64,000 nt of DNA from Kutzneria buriramensis (GCF_043575855.1 NZ_CP144375.1:6448001-6512000), one strand, 5' to 3'. Counted from the stretch's first letter, positions 32,818 through 42,126 are shown. Made by a program: numbers and translations. The notes: generated by a model from the sequence alone, not told the origin.

Positions 32818-33176
32818 CAGCAGCCACCCTGCTGGATCAGCCTGGTGTTGTCCTGCTCCACGGTGTGGTACCCCTGCTCGACCTCGGTCAACGCGTCCAG
32901 CGCGCCCCGCAGCTGGCGCTGGTAGGCCTGCAACGCGTCCAGCGCGGAGTCACCGCCGGAGGCGTGGTTGTTGAAGTCGCTCGCGGCCTGCTGGCTGACG
33001 GGGTCGCCGGCCCACGGCCGGATCCGCACGTCCGAGATGGCCATCTCGATCTGCTGGTCCAGCTTCACCAGCGCGGTGGTGAACACCTTGCGCAGGCCGG
33101 GGATCGCGGCCGGATCGACCCGGAAGCCGCCCGAAGCCACCGCGGCCGGGTCGGGCGTCGTGGTCCGTTGCGGCAC
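32817..33176 (-). CDS. PE-like small helical protein
   Basis: 119 residues from GTG 33174-33176, preceded by GGAGG. Two long helices are predicted around LRKVFTTALVKLDQQIEMA and DSALDALQAYQRQLRGALDAL. No PE signature is complete, but size, helical content and position directly before a PPE-like gene fit a type VII export partner. No signal peptide. The C-terminus ends in cysteine. Confidence 0.6.
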   Translation of the reverse strand: MPQRTTTPDPAAVASGGFRVDPAAIPGLRKVFTTALVKLDQQIEMAISDVRIRPWAGDPVSQQAASDFNNHASGGDSALDALQAYQRQLRGALDALTEVEQGYHTVEQDNTRLIQQGGC

Positions 33177-33281
33177 GAGTGACCTCCGCTGGTTGGGGTG
33201 GCCCACACACTCTAGCGACACTGCGTGACGGCCGGGAGTGGCTAGGGTGAAATCCACCCGCCCGGTGCTGTCAATCCGCCA

Positions 33282-33878
33282 TCAGTGGCCGGTGGACAGG
33301 CTGTTCATGGCCGCCTCGGCGACCCGTTGCGCGCCAAGGCAAAGATCATCTTGGGGGATCGGGGTGGCGCTGCCGCCGTCCCGGAACAGCACGTCCAGGA
33401 ACTCGCCCTGGGCCACGTCGACCTCGACGTTACAGAGCGTGTCCAGGTTGGGGGTGCGCACCTCCAGCGCCGGGAAGCCGATGACGGAGATCACCTTGGC
33501 GGTGTTCTGCGCCTCGTCGGAGATCCACAGCTCGGCGCCCTCGTTCGTGACGAGAGCGAGCCGCGCGACCTGGCCGCTGTAGGTCCCCCGGATGGTGCAG
33601 GCCCGGGCCTTGAGCTCGGTGTCGGTGTACGGCGTGGGCGTGGTGTCCAGGCTCAGCTGCGTCCGCTGCTGCTTGGTCAGGATGGTGCACGGGTTGACCT
33701 TGTCCAGCGGCAGCTCCCGCGGTCGCGGCGGCAGCGTGAGGCTGGTCGTGGTGGGAGTCGTCGGCGCCGGCGAGGCCGACGTGGTGTTGTCGTGCGTCTG
33801 GCTGGCCTCGGACACCGGGAACACGGAGCAGCCCGCGAGGGCCACCGCCGCGCACAGCAGGAGCAGCGCGAGTCGCAT
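33282..33878 (-). CDS. DUF3558-family lipoprotein
   Basis: 198 residues. A lipoprotein signal (LALLLLCAAVALAGCS) is followed by a Thr/Pro-rich linker and the DUF3558 domain, recognised by NPCTILTKQQ, the internal cysteines ACTI and LCNVEVD, and the final LCLGAQRVAEAAMNSL. DUF3558 lipoproteins often accompany PE/PPE-like genes in Pseudonocardiaceae; function is unknown. It lies 6 bases after the GNAT gene and starts the ESX-associated cassette. Confidence 0.85.
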   Translation of the reverse strand: MRLALLLLCAAVALAGCSVFPVSEASQTHDNTTSASPAPTTPTTTSLTLPPRPRELPLDKVNPCTILTKQQRTQLSLDTTPTPYTDTELKARACTIRGTYSGQVARLALVTNEGAELWISDEAQNTAKVISVIGFPALEVRTPNLDTLCNVEVDVAQGEFLDVLFRDGGSATPIPQDDLCLGAQRVAEAAMNSLSTGH

Positions 33879-33884
33879 GGCCGG

Positions 33885-34406
33885 TCAGACTAGCGACCGG
33901 GTCCAGACGTGCACCTTCGCCCCGCACTGGTCGACCGTCCGGTCGTAGGCGAAGCCGCACTTCTCCGCGACCCGCCGCGACGACTCGTTGCCGTCCTGGA
34001 ACAGGTACTCGACCCTGGTCAGGCCCAGCGCGCCGGCGCCGAACCGCAGCGCCGCGGCCAGGCCATCGCTGACCACGCCGCGATTGCGGTGCCGGGGCGC
34101 GGCCCAGCAGGCCGCCGCCGCGAAACCGGCGTCGAGGTTCAGGTCCTTGAGCCCGACCTCGCCCAGCAGCTCCCCGGTGTTCTGGTCGGCCACCGCCCAC
34201 GAGCAGCGCTCGTCGTCGGCCCACTGCCGGGCCCGCATCGCCACGTAGTCGCCCGCGCCGGCCAGGTCCGTGATGCGGTGGCTGATCCAGCGCAGGCTGA
34301 TCGGATCGGTGAACGCCTCCAGGATCGACGGCCGGTCGTCGATCCTGTCGTCGGCCCGCAACTGACGGAGGTAGTACCTACCCGCGTTGATCTCGACCGG
34401 TTCCAC
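33885..34406 (-). CDS. GNAT-family acetyltransferase (RimJ-like)
   Basis: 173 residues from GTG 34404-34406, leaderless behind TAGGTT (minus strand, 34414-34419; 7-base gap). The acetyl-CoA segment is RHRNRGVVSDGLAAALRFGA and the C-terminal FQDGNESSRRVAEKCGFAYD is typical of RimJ/RimL-type enzymes that acetylate protein N-termini or small amines. The DUF3558 gene begins 6 bases downstream. Substrate unknown. Confidence 0.85.
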   Translation of the reverse strand: MEPVEINAGRYYLRQLRADDRIDDRPSILEAFTDPISLRWISHRITDLAGAGDYVAMRARQWADDERCSWAVADQNTGELLGEVGLKDLNLDAGFAAAACWAAPRHRNRGVVSDGLAAALRFGAGALGLTRVEYLFQDGNESSRRVAEKCGFAYDRTVDQCGAKVHVWTRSLV

Positions 34407-34416
34407 GGGATCCAAC

Positions 34417-34941
34417 CTAATCCCCGCGGATTTCCCTTCGACGGCGACGCATGTCGTCCCGGATCTGGTGGCGTTCCTCGCGCCAGCGGTCACGCTCGCG
34501 GCGGCCCTGGTCCCGGTCGTCGTGACGGCCACGGCCCCAGAGCGCGCCGGTGAACCAGCTCAGCAGGAACGGCACGGCCATGAACTGCCACCGCTCGGTG
34601 GTGAGGCCGATCGCGATGCACACCGGCCAGCTGGCGGCCGAGATGGTGGCCATGGACACCCGGAGGCCGGTGCGGCGGGAGACCTCGGCCTCGGCAATCT
34701 TGGCCGGCGGCTGCGTGGGCGCAGCCGCCGGCTGCGGCCGGGGCGCCGAACCCGGCTGGGGGTCCGGCAGGTCGGTGAACAGCTCCACCAGCTCGCCGCG
34801 GGTGCGCGCGGCGGTCACCTTGGCCGACCGCTCCCCGTACTCGTCGATGGTCAACCGACCGGCGCTCATGTGCTCGCCGAGCGCGGCGAGCGCCTGCTCG
34901 CGTTCGGTGTCACCGATCCGCATGTCCGGGGACTCGTTCAC
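34417..34941 (-). CDS. DUF1707 domain membrane protein
   Basis: 174 residues from GTG 34939-34941, leaderless behind TACGAT (34949-34954, minus strand). The N-terminal DUF1707 domain reads MRIGDTEREQALAALGEHMSAG (broken here as RIGDTEREQALAALGEH) with LTIDEYGERS following. Then come a Pro/Ala linker, two hydrophobic segments (about residues 90-125) and an Arg-rich charged tail that could contact nucleic acid or the membrane surface. Function unknown; the domain is common in actinobacteria. Confidence 0.8.
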   Translation of the reverse strand: MNESPDMRIGDTEREQALAALGEHMSAGRLTIDEYGERSAKVTAARTRGELVELFTDLPDPQPGSAPRPQPAAAPTQPPAKIAEAEVSRRTGLRVSMATISAASWPVCIAIGLTTERWQFMAVPFLLSWFTGALWGRGRHDDRDQGRRERDRWREERHQIRDDMRRRRREIRGD

Positions 34942-34992
34942 GTGGCCAATCGTACGGCGCACCCACGGTTGTCCGTCATGACATCCGTCAGG

Positions 34993-36780
34993 TCAGTCCT
35001 TGATCTCCAACAACACCGTGCCCTGCGTGACCGTTTCGCCCGGAGTGGCCGCGAGTCCCCTCACCGTGCCGGCCTTGTGCGCGGTGACCGGGTTCTCCAT
35101 CTTCATGGCCTCCAGCACCACCAGCAGCTCGCCGGCCTCGACGACCTGCCCGTCGGCGACCGCGACCTTGACGATCGTGCCCTGCATCGGCGCCGCCACG
35201 GCGTCACCGGACACGGCCGCCGAGGACTTGCCGGCACGCTTGCGGGGCTTGGCCTTTGCCGCGGCCGGGGCGGCCGCGCCGACGGACAGCGTCGACGGCA
35301 GCGACACCTCCAGCCGACGGCCGCCGACCTCGACGACCACGGTCTGCCGCTCGCCGTCCTCCTCCTCGGCGGTGGCCGGGTCGGTGAACGGCGCGATGGT
35401 GTTGTCGAACTCCGTCTCGATCCACCGGGTGTGCACGGTGAATCCGTCCTCGGCGGTGAACGCCGAATCCCGGACGACGGCGCGGTGGAACGGCAGCACG
35501 GTGGCCATGCCCTCGACCACCATCTCGTCCAGCGCGCGGCGGGCCCGGGCCAGCGCCTGCCGCCGGTCCTCGCCGGTGACGATCAGCTTGGCCAGCAACG
35601 AGTCGAACTGGCCGCCGATCACGTCGCCCGAGCGCACGCCGGCGTCCACGCGCACACCGGGGCCGGCCGGCTCGACGAACGTCGTCACGACACCGGGCGC
35701 GGGCAGGAAGTTGCGGCCGGCGTCCTCGCCGTTGATCCGGAACTCGATGGAGTGGCCGCGCGGGGCCGGGTCCTCGGTGAAGCGGAGCTTCTCGTTGGCG
35801 GCGATGCGGAACTGTTCCAGCACCAGGTCGATGCCCGAGGTCTCCTCGCTGACCGGGTGCTCGACCTGGAGCCGGGTGTTGACCTCCAGGAAGGAGATCG
35901 ACCCGTCCAGGCCGACGAGGTACTCGACGGTGCCGGCGCCGTAGTAGCCGGCCTCGGCGCAGATCGCCTTGGCACTGCTGTGGATCCGGGCGCGCTGCTC
36001 GTCGGTGAGGAACGGCGCGGGCGCCTCCTCGACCAGCTTCTGGTGCCGGCGCTGAAGCGAGCAGTCGCGGGTGCCAACGACGATCACGTTGCCGTGCTTG
36101 TCGGCGACCACCTGCGCCTCGACGTGGCGGGGCTTGTCCAGGTAGCGCTCCACGAAGCACTCGCCGCGCCCGAACGCCGTGACGGCCTCGCGGACGGCGG
36201 AGTCGAACAGCTCGGGGATCTCCTCGATGGTGCGGGCGACCTTCAGGCCGCGGCCGCCGCCGCCGAAGGCGGCCTTGATCGCCACCGGCAGCCCGTGCTC
36301 CCGCGCGAAGGCGACGATCTCGTCGGGACCGGACACCGGGTCCTTGGTGCCGGGCACCAGCGGCGCGCCGGCGCGCATGGCGATGTGCCGGGCGGTGACC
36401 TTGTCGCCGAGGTCGCGGATGGCCTGCGGGGACGGCCCGATCCAGACCAGGCCGGCGTCCAGCACGGCCTGCGCGAAGTCGGCGTTCTCCGACAGGAAGC
36501 CGTAGCCGGGGTGCACCGCGTCGGCGCCGGCGCGCTTGGCGACGTCCAGCAGCTTGTCGATCACGAGGTAGCTCTCGCCGGGGGTCGAGCCGCCGAGGGC
36601 GAAGGCCTCGTCGGCCATCCGCGCGAAGGGCGCGTCCCGGTCCGGGTCCGCGTACACGGCGACGCTGGCCAGGCCGGCGTCGCGACAGGCGCGGATCACC
36701 CGTACGGCGATCTCACCACGATTGGCGACCAGGACCTTGTGCAGCGTGATGGGGCCCAGGTCTGCGGCCGACTCTGGCAC
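34993..36780 (-). CDS. accA3: Acyl-CoA carboxylase alpha subunit (biotin carboxylase + BCCP)
   Basis: 595 residues. Biotin carboxylase domain (about 1-450): VLVANRGEIAVRVIRA, the ATP-grasp loop FGGGGRGLKVA and the EVNTRLQVEHPVSE active site. The C-terminal carrier domain has the biotinylation motif LEAMKMENPV. It carboxylates biotin with bicarbonate and ATP for acetyl- or propionyl-CoA carboxylase; accD5 and accE nearby supply the transferase part, and birA attaches biotin. GTG 36778-36780 follows GAGGAGG. Named after M. tuberculosis accA3 by content and context. Confidence 0.95.
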   Translation of the reverse strand: MPESAADLGPITLHKVLVANRGEIAVRVIRACRDAGLASVAVYADPDRDAPFARMADEAFALGGSTPGESYLVIDKLLDVAKRAGADAVHPGYGFLSENADFAQAVLDAGLVWIGPSPQAIRDLGDKVTARHIAMRAGAPLVPGTKDPVSGPDEIVAFAREHGLPVAIKAAFGGGGRGLKVARTIEEIPELFDSAVREAVTAFGRGECFVERYLDKPRHVEAQVVADKHGNVIVVGTRDCSLQRRHQKLVEEAPAPFLTDEQRARIHSSAKAICAEAGYYGAGTVEYLVGLDGSISFLEVNTRLQVEHPVSEETSGIDLVLEQFRIAANEKLRFTEDPAPRGHSIEFRINGEDAGRNFLPAPGVVTTFVEPAGPGVRVDAGVRSGDVIGGQFDSLLAKLIVTGEDRRQALARARRALDEMVVEGMATVLPFHRAVVRDSAFTAEDGFTVHTRWIETEFDNTIAPFTDPATAEEEDGERQTVVVEVGGRRLEVSLPSTLSVGAAAPAAAKAKPRKRAGKSSAAVSGDAVAAPMQGTIVKVAVADGQVVEAGELLVVLEAMKMENPVTAHKAGTVRGLAATPGETVTQGTVLLEIKD

Positions 36781-36925
36781 GCCATACCTCCTCGTACGAC
36801 TGCGCGTTTCGCAGCAGTCTACGGACGAGTAACCCCGCGCGGGGGGAGACCATGCTCACGGCCGGACGAGCGCGGGGGCGGGGTTGACGTGCAGACTCGG
36901 GGGGAACGACAGGAGGTGCCGGCGC

Positions 36926-37621
36926 ATGACCAGGACGTCCCGACCGGTTGTGATCGCGGTTGTGGCCGCCGCGCTGGTGTTGGTCGCCGCCCTGGGCACC
37001 ACGGTCGTGATGCGGCAGCTGCGGTCGGCCGCGGGCGAGTCGGGGCAGGGCACGCGGGTGGACGCGGGCCCCGCGACGCCCGAACAGGTCCAGCTGTGCG
37101 GGCAGGCGGCGTGCGTGAAACTGGCCAGCGTGTCGATGCCGCAGTTCAAGGAGACCGTCGAGCTGCTGGCCGACGGCAAGGGCCAGTCCGCGCGGCTGCG
37201 TATCACCTCGGACCGCGGCACGGTCGTCTTCAGCTCGCAGATCCCCACCGTGGTCGGGAAGTCGATCACCTGCGAGGAGGGCAAGACGTCGGCCTGCCTG
37301 CTCCAGGGGCCGCAGGACGGCGGCGTGGTCGGCGAGGTGTACGTCGACAAGGCCGGGGCGTGGAGCCAGACCGCTATGCCGTTCGGCTCGGACGCCGGCT
37401 ACCTCGCGCTGCGCGACGTCGACGGCGACGGAACACCCGATGTGGTGACGGTGCAGCGGCGCTGCGGCGACAATCCCGCCGCCTCGTGCACGAAGGTCGT
37501 GGCCGACGTGTTCCAGCTCACCGGCGACGAGGTGGGGTGCAGCGCCGTCTACGCGCGGCCGCAGGACCTGCCGGGGTGGCCCGAGGTGGCGCCGTCGAAG
37601 CTGTCCGAGTGCTCCTCATGA
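36926..37621 (+). CDS. Membrane-anchored extracytoplasmic protein with FG-GAP-like loop
   Basis: 231 residues from ATG 36926 behind AGGAGGTG. One N-terminal membrane segment (VVIAVVAAALVLVAALGTTVV) anchors an exported domain with eight cysteines, probably disulfide-bonded. The loop LRDVDGDGTPDVVTV is the DxDGDGxxD calcium site of FG-GAP/VCBS-type repeats. No family beyond that is recognised. It is convergent with maf, sharing 6 bases. Confidence 0.7.
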   Translation: MTRTSRPVVIAVVAAALVLVAALGTTVVMRQLRSAAGESGQGTRVDAGPATPEQVQLCGQAACVKLASVSMPQFKETVELLADGKGQSARLRITSDRGTVVFSSQIPTVVGKSITCEEGKTSACLLQGPQDGGVVGEVYVDKAGAWSQTAMPFGSDAGYLALRDVDGDGTPDVVTVQRRCGDNPAASCTKVVADVFQLTGDEVGCSAVYARPQDLPGWPEVAPSKLSECSS

Positions 37622-38233
37622 CCACAGGTCGACGACGCTGACGCCGACCTCGGCCAGCAGCCGGCGGGTCAGCGGCAGGCTGATCCCGATCACGCTGGAG
37701 TGGTCGCCGTCGATGCCGTCGACGAACCAGCCGCCCATGCCGTCCAATGTGAACGCGCCGGCGACGGCCAGCGGCTCGCCGGTGGCGATGTAGGCGTCGA
37801 GCTCGGCGTCGGTGGGGGTGCCGAAGCGGACGGTGGTGGTCTCCGCGCCGGAGGCCTGACGGGCCACGGCGCCGTCGACCAGGCGCAGCACGACGTGGCC
37901 GGTGAGCAGGTCGCCGGTCTTGCCGGCCATCTCCTGCCAGCGGGCGCGGGCCACCTCGGGGGTGCCGGGCTTGCCGACCATCCGGCCGTTGATCGACAGC
38001 ATCGAGTCGCAGCCGATGACCACCGCGTCCGGCAGCTCGCCGGCCAGCGCCTCGACGACGGCGTGCGCCTTGGCCTCGGCCAGCGCGGTGACGAGCTCGT
38101 CGGGGCGGGGATCGGTCAGCGCCGCCGCGACGGCGTCCTCGTCGACACCGGACACCCGGACGACGGGGTCGATGCCGGCGGCACGCAGCACACCGAGGCG
38201 GGCGGGGGACGCGGAGCCGAGAACGAGTCGCAC
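37616..38233 (-). CDS. maf: Maf-family nucleoside triphosphate pyrophosphatase
   Basis: 205 residues. House-cleaning enzyme that hydrolyses modified or dTTP/UTP-type nucleotides to monophosphates. The signature LGSASPARLGVLRAAGI and the IGCDSMLSINGRMVGKPGTP region are clear. GTG 38231-38233 lies 8 bases after TAGGGT (minus strand, 38242-38247), so it is likely leaderless. Neighbours match the Rv3282 (maf) context near accD5 and accA3. Confidence 0.93.
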   Translation of the reverse strand: MRLVLGSASPARLGVLRAAGIDPVVRVSGVDEDAVAAALTDPRPDELVTALAEAKAHAVVEALAGELPDAVVIGCDSMLSINGRMVGKPGTPEVARARWQEMAGKTGDLLTGHVVLRLVDGAVARQASGAETTTVRFGTPTDAELDAYIATGEPLAVAGAFTLDGMGGWFVDGIDGDHSSVIGISLPLTRRLLAEVGVSVVDLWS

Positions 38234-38285
38234 GGCTGCGAACCCTAGGCCACGGGCGGGGCGGGCCCGCCCGTGGCATCCGCGA

Positions 38286-40124
38286 TTACGGCAGGGAACC
38301 CACCAGCGGAACCTGGATGGAGGTGCCGGTGAGGCTGAGCGTGATCTTCGGCTTGCCGCTGCCGGCCGTGATGTAGCCGTTGTCGGTGCCGCCGACGATG
38401 AGCGCGAGCCGGTGCCCGGCCGCCACCTGGTGGTCGGTCGTCGCCAGCTTGAACGTCATCGTGTACTGCTTGCCCGGCGTCAAGGTCGCCTTGCTGCCCA
38501 GCGACGCGTAGTGGCCGAGGTCGGCCCAGCCGCGGCTGATCACCTCGGCGTTGACGTCGATCGTGTCGGCCGAGGTGTCGAGGAAGCAGCCGGTGTCGCT
38601 GGGCGTCCCGGAGCCGAAGCACGTCCGGGTGGTGCCCGTGACGATGCCCTCGCCGTCACCGTCGAAGTTGCGCACGGTCTCCGGCCCGAGGTCGACGAGC
38701 ACCGCCGACACCTGCCCGCTGGTGCCCGACGACGACGCCGTCACGGTGATCGTGCTGGTGCCCGAGACCGTGACGGGGGAGGAAAGAGTGCCGCTGCTGA
38801 ACACGACCCGGGCGCTGTTGGCGGTGTCCGGATTGGACTCCCAGTTGGTCTCGCTCAGGCTGGGGTTGTCCGTGAACGTCTCCACCGCGCCGGCCTTCGG
38901 CGCGGTGCTGCCGAGCTTGCCGAGGCCGTTCGTGGTGGTGCCGCTCAACTTCAGCGACGTGGCGGTGGCCGCCTCGGGGAAGCTGGCGGCGTCGACCCAG
39001 TTGTCGGGGGTGCGTTCCACCGACAGCTGCGGCCCGTTCTGGATGCCGTTGTCCACGCCCAACAGGTAGTGGTCGAACCACTGGTGCAGGGTGTCCACCC
39101 ACTGCGTGCGGCGGTAGTCGAACGGGTCCACGTGGCTGGTCTGGGACAGCCAGATCTTGCGCTCCACGCCCTGCGCGGCCAGCGCGTCCCACCACTGCCC
39201 GAAGTTGATCGTCTTGACGTTCGTGTCCTCGACACCGTGTGCGATGAACACGCTGGCGTGCACGTTGGCGGCCGACTTGTAGTAGTTGCGCTGGTCCCAC
39301 CAGGACGTGTAGTTGCCGTTGGTGGGCGAGCCGGCGTCGATCGCGGACTGCACGCTGCCGCAGCCGTTCTGCGCGGCGGAGTTCTCCACCAGGCTGGACA
39401 GCCCGGACGGCTGGCCGGCGGTCAGGTCGGCGCCGTTGGCCCGGTAGTAGTCGTACCAGGAGGAGATCGCCGAGATCGGCACGACCGTCTTCAGGCCGGC
39501 GACCCCCGTGGCGGCCACGCCGTTGGCGATGGTTCCGTCCCAGGACTTGCCGATCATGCCGACGCTGCCGCTGGTCCAGGTGGCCCTCACGGTGGTCGAC
39601 CCGGTGGCGGAGGTGTACGCGGTGGCGCGGCCGTTCAGCCAGTCGACCACGGCCTTGGCCGAGCCGATGTCCGACGGGCCGCCGACGTCCACGCAGCCGT
39701 TGGAGCGGTTGGTGCCGGCCAGGTCCACCAGCACGATCGCGTAGCCGCGGGGCACGAAGTAGTTGTCGTAGTACAGCGGGAACTGGAGCGGCTTGCCGGC
39801 CGAGTCGTAGGTCTTGAGCTGTGACTCGTTGCCGCGCCCGCAGCAGGCGTAGTAGGGGCTGGCGTCCATGATCACCGGCACCCCGGAGCTCAGCTCCGAG
39901 GGGCGGATGATGTCCGCGGCGACCCGGACCGCCTTGCCGCTCGGGTCCTTCAGGCCGGTGTCGACCCAGGCGGTCTCACGGATCGCGTTGGCGTAGCTGT
40001 AGATCGGCTGGCTGCCGCCGTCGTGCGGGGCCGCGGGGGCAGCCCCGGCCAGACCCGGGACGAGCGCCATCGTCAACCCGGCGACGAGACCGGTCAGCAG
40101 GGTGGATAACCGTGTCACCTTCAC
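38286..40124 (-). CDS. Secreted Xaa-Pro dipeptidyl-peptidase (S15 / CocE family)
   Basis: 612 residues with a signal peptide (LLTGLVAGLTMALVPGLAGA). The alpha/beta-hydrolase triad is visible: the Ser in GKSWDG, the Asp in HGVEDTNV and the His in TSHVDPF. The C-terminal X-Pro_C beta-sandwich (about 385-610) is complete. It likely removes Xaa-Pro dipeptides outside the cell. It occupies the place held by sseA in M. tuberculosis, between maf and the acc genes. A single gene with its own start far from neighbours. Confidence 0.9.
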   Translation of the reverse strand: MKVTRLSTLLTGLVAGLTMALVPGLAGAAPAAPHDGGSQPIYSYANAIRETAWVDTGLKDPSGKAVRVAADIIRPSELSSGVPVIMDASPYYACCGRGNESQLKTYDSAGKPLQFPLYYDNYFVPRGYAIVLVDLAGTNRSNGCVDVGGPSDIGSAKAVVDWLNGRATAYTSATGSTTVRATWTSGSVGMIGKSWDGTIANGVAATGVAGLKTVVPISAISSWYDYYRANGADLTAGQPSGLSSLVENSAAQNGCGSVQSAIDAGSPTNGNYTSWWDQRNYYKSAANVHASVFIAHGVEDTNVKTINFGQWWDALAAQGVERKIWLSQTSHVDPFDYRRTQWVDTLHQWFDHYLLGVDNGIQNGPQLSVERTPDNWVDAASFPEAATATSLKLSGTTTNGLGKLGSTAPKAGAVETFTDNPSLSETNWESNPDTANSARVVFSSGTLSSPVTVSGTSTITVTASSSGTSGQVSAVLVDLGPETVRNFDGDGEGIVTGTTRTCFGSGTPSDTGCFLDTSADTIDVNAEVISRGWADLGHYASLGSKATLTPGKQYTMTFKLATTDHQVAAGHRLALIVGGTDNGYITAGSGKPKITLSLTGTSIQVPLVGSLP

Positions 40125-40183
40125 CGGAACGACGTTACGAACCGTCCCGAGTCACGCAGTAGAGCCGATAGGCGGGTCTGTCG

Positions 40184-40390
40184 TCAGCGGTGGGAGAACT
40201 GCCACGCGCCAGGGCCCGGCCGCAGCGGTTGGCGCAGCTGCGGGGCGCCCCAGCGGGACGGCGCGGCGGGTTCGTCCGAACGGGTGGGGGCGGCCGCGAC
40301 GGCGCTCACCACCGCGGTCAGCACGGCCAGTTCGGTGTCGTCCGGGTTGCCCCGGACGACACGCAGCAGCGGACGCTCTTCGCCGCTCAC
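40184..40390 (-). CDS. accE: Acyl-CoA carboxylase epsilon subunit
   Basis: Short gene of 68 residues. GTG 40388-40390 overlaps the accD5 stop in GTGA. The product begins LLRVVRGNPDDTELAVLTAV, the family signature, and ends in a Trp-containing tail RQPLRPGPGAWQFSHR. Epsilon subunits stabilise the AccA3-AccD5 complex in actinobacteria. The size and coupling to accD5 make the call firm despite its shortness. Confidence 0.9.
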   Translation of the reverse strand: MSGEERPLLRVVRGNPDDTELAVLTAVVSAVAAAPTRSDEPAAPSRWGAPQLRQPLRPGPGAWQFSHR

Positions 40391-42024
40391 AGCGGGATGT
40401 TCCCATGCTTCTTGGGCGGCAACGCTTCCCGCTTCTCGCGCAGGGTGCGCAGCGCGCGGGCGACATAGCCCCGGGTGTAGGAGGGAGGGATCACCGAGTC
40501 GACGTAGCCGCGCTCGGCGGCCACGTACGGGTTGCACAGCGTGTCCTCGTACTCCTGGATCAGCTTGGCGCGCAACGCTTCCACGTCCTCGCCGCGCTCC
40601 TTGGCCTCGGCCAGCGTGCGCCGGTGCACGATGTTGGCCGCGCCCTGCGCGCCCATCACCGCGATCTGCGCGGTCGGCCAGGCCAGGTTCAGGTCCGCGC
40701 CCAGGTGCTTGGAGCCCATCACGTCGTACGCGCCGCCGTAGGCCTTGCGGGTGATCACCGTGACCAGCGGCACCGTCGCCTCGGCGTAGGCGTAGATCAG
40801 CTTGGCGCCGCGGCGGATGATGCCGTTCCACTCCTGGTCGGTGCCCGGCAGGAAGCCCGGCACGTCCACGAAGGTCAGCACCGGGATGTTGAAGGCGTCG
40901 CAGGTGCGGACGAAGCGGGCCGCCTTCTCGCTGGCGTCGATGTCCAGGCAGCCGGCGAACTGGGTCGGCTGGTTGGCGACCACGCCGACCGCGTGGCCCT
41001 CCAGCCGGCCGAAGCCGACCACGATGTTCGGCGCGAACAGCTGGTGCACCTCGAGGAACTCGCCGTCGTCGACGACGCGGGAGATCACCTCGTGGATGTC
41101 GTAGGGCTGGTTGGCCGAGTCGGGCACGATCGTGTCCAGCTCGCGGTCGGCGTCGGTGAGCCCGTCCGCGACCGAGCCGGCCTCCTCCATCCCCGGGAAG
41201 ACCGGCGGCTCGGCGAGGTTGTTGGACGGCAGGTAGGACAGCAGCTCCTTGACGTAGGAGATGGCGTCCTCCTCGTCGGAGCCGAGGTAGTGCGCGTTGC
41301 CGGACTTGGTGTTGTGGGTCCGGCCGCCGCCGAGCTCCTCGAAGCCCACGTCCTCGCCGGTGACGGTCTTGATCACGTCCGGGCCGGTGATGAACATGTG
41401 CGAGGTCTTGTCGACCATCACGGTGAAGTCGGTGAGCGCGGGCGAGTAGACGTGGCCGCCGGCGGCCGAGCCCATGATCAGCGAGATCTGCGGGATCACG
41501 CCGGAGGCGTGCGTGTTGCGGCGGAAGATCTCGCCGTACAGGCCGAGCGAGACCACGCCCTCCTGGATGCGCGCGCCGCCGCCCTCGTTGATGCCGACGA
41601 TCGGGCTGCCGGTCTTCATGGCCAGGTCCATGATCTTGACGATCTTCTCGCCGTAGACCTCGCCCAGCGAGCCGCCGAAGATGGTCACGTCCTGGCTGAA
41701 CACGCACACCCGGCGGCCGTCGACGGTGCCGTAGCCGGTGACCACGCCGTCGCCGTAGGGCCGGTTGCGCTCCTGGCCGAAGTTGGTCGACCGGTGGCGG
41801 GCGTGCTCGTCGAGTTCGATGAACGAGCCGGGATCGAGCAGCAGGTCGATCCGCTCCCGGGCGGTGAGCTTGCCCTTGGCGTGCTGCTTCTCGATGGCAC
41901 GCTCGGATCCCGCGTGCACCGCCTCGTCGTTGCGGCGGTAGAGGTCGGCCAGCTTGCCGGCGGTGGTGTGGATGTCCGGCTCCGCCGTTGGAGCGACACC
42001 CACTGGCTCGGTCGCACTGCTCAT
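40387..42024 (-). CDS. accD5: Acyl-CoA (propionyl-CoA) carboxylase beta subunit
   Basis: 545-residue carboxyltransferase that moves CO2 from biotin to propionyl- or acetyl-CoA, giving methylmalonyl- or malonyl-CoA. The N- and C-terminal crotonase-like halves are present, with INEGGGARIQEGV, MGSAAGGHVYSPALTDF and the second-half PGFLPGTDQEWNGIIRRGAK. ATG 42022-42024 follows TAGAGT (minus strand, 42033-42038) by 8 bases, so it is leaderless. Coupled to accE; divergent from birA. Confidence 0.96.
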   Translation of the reverse strand: MSSATEPVGVAPTAEPDIHTTAGKLADLYRRNDEAVHAGSERAIEKQHAKGKLTARERIDLLLDPGSFIELDEHARHRSTNFGQERNRPYGDGVVTGYGTVDGRRVCVFSQDVTIFGGSLGEVYGEKIVKIMDLAMKTGSPIVGINEGGGARIQEGVVSLGLYGEIFRRNTHASGVIPQISLIMGSAAGGHVYSPALTDFTVMVDKTSHMFITGPDVIKTVTGEDVGFEELGGGRTHNTKSGNAHYLGSDEEDAISYVKELLSYLPSNNLAEPPVFPGMEEAGSVADGLTDADRELDTIVPDSANQPYDIHEVISRVVDDGEFLEVHQLFAPNIVVGFGRLEGHAVGVVANQPTQFAGCLDIDASEKAARFVRTCDAFNIPVLTFVDVPGFLPGTDQEWNGIIRRGAKLIYAYAEATVPLVTVITRKAYGGAYDVMGSKHLGADLNLAWPTAQIAVMGAQGAANIVHRRTLAEAKERGEDVEALRAKLIQEYEDTLCNPYVAAERGYVDSVIPPSYTRGYVARALRTLREKREALPPKKHGNIPL

Positions 42025-42080
42025 GCCGAGGCACTCTAACCACGGTCCCGCCGGAGGTTACTGACACGTAGCCCACATCA

Positions 42081-42126
42081 CCCCGGCGAGTCACGCTTAC
42101 AGACACACCGAATGTCGGTTTCAGGC
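42081..42126 (+). repeat. Dispersed 46-bp repeat, copy C
   Basis: 40 of 46 identical to copy A; the most diverged copy, with the CACACCGAATGT core intact. It lies in the accD5-birA divergent region, 4 bases before the birA -10 element. Confidence 0.8.
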
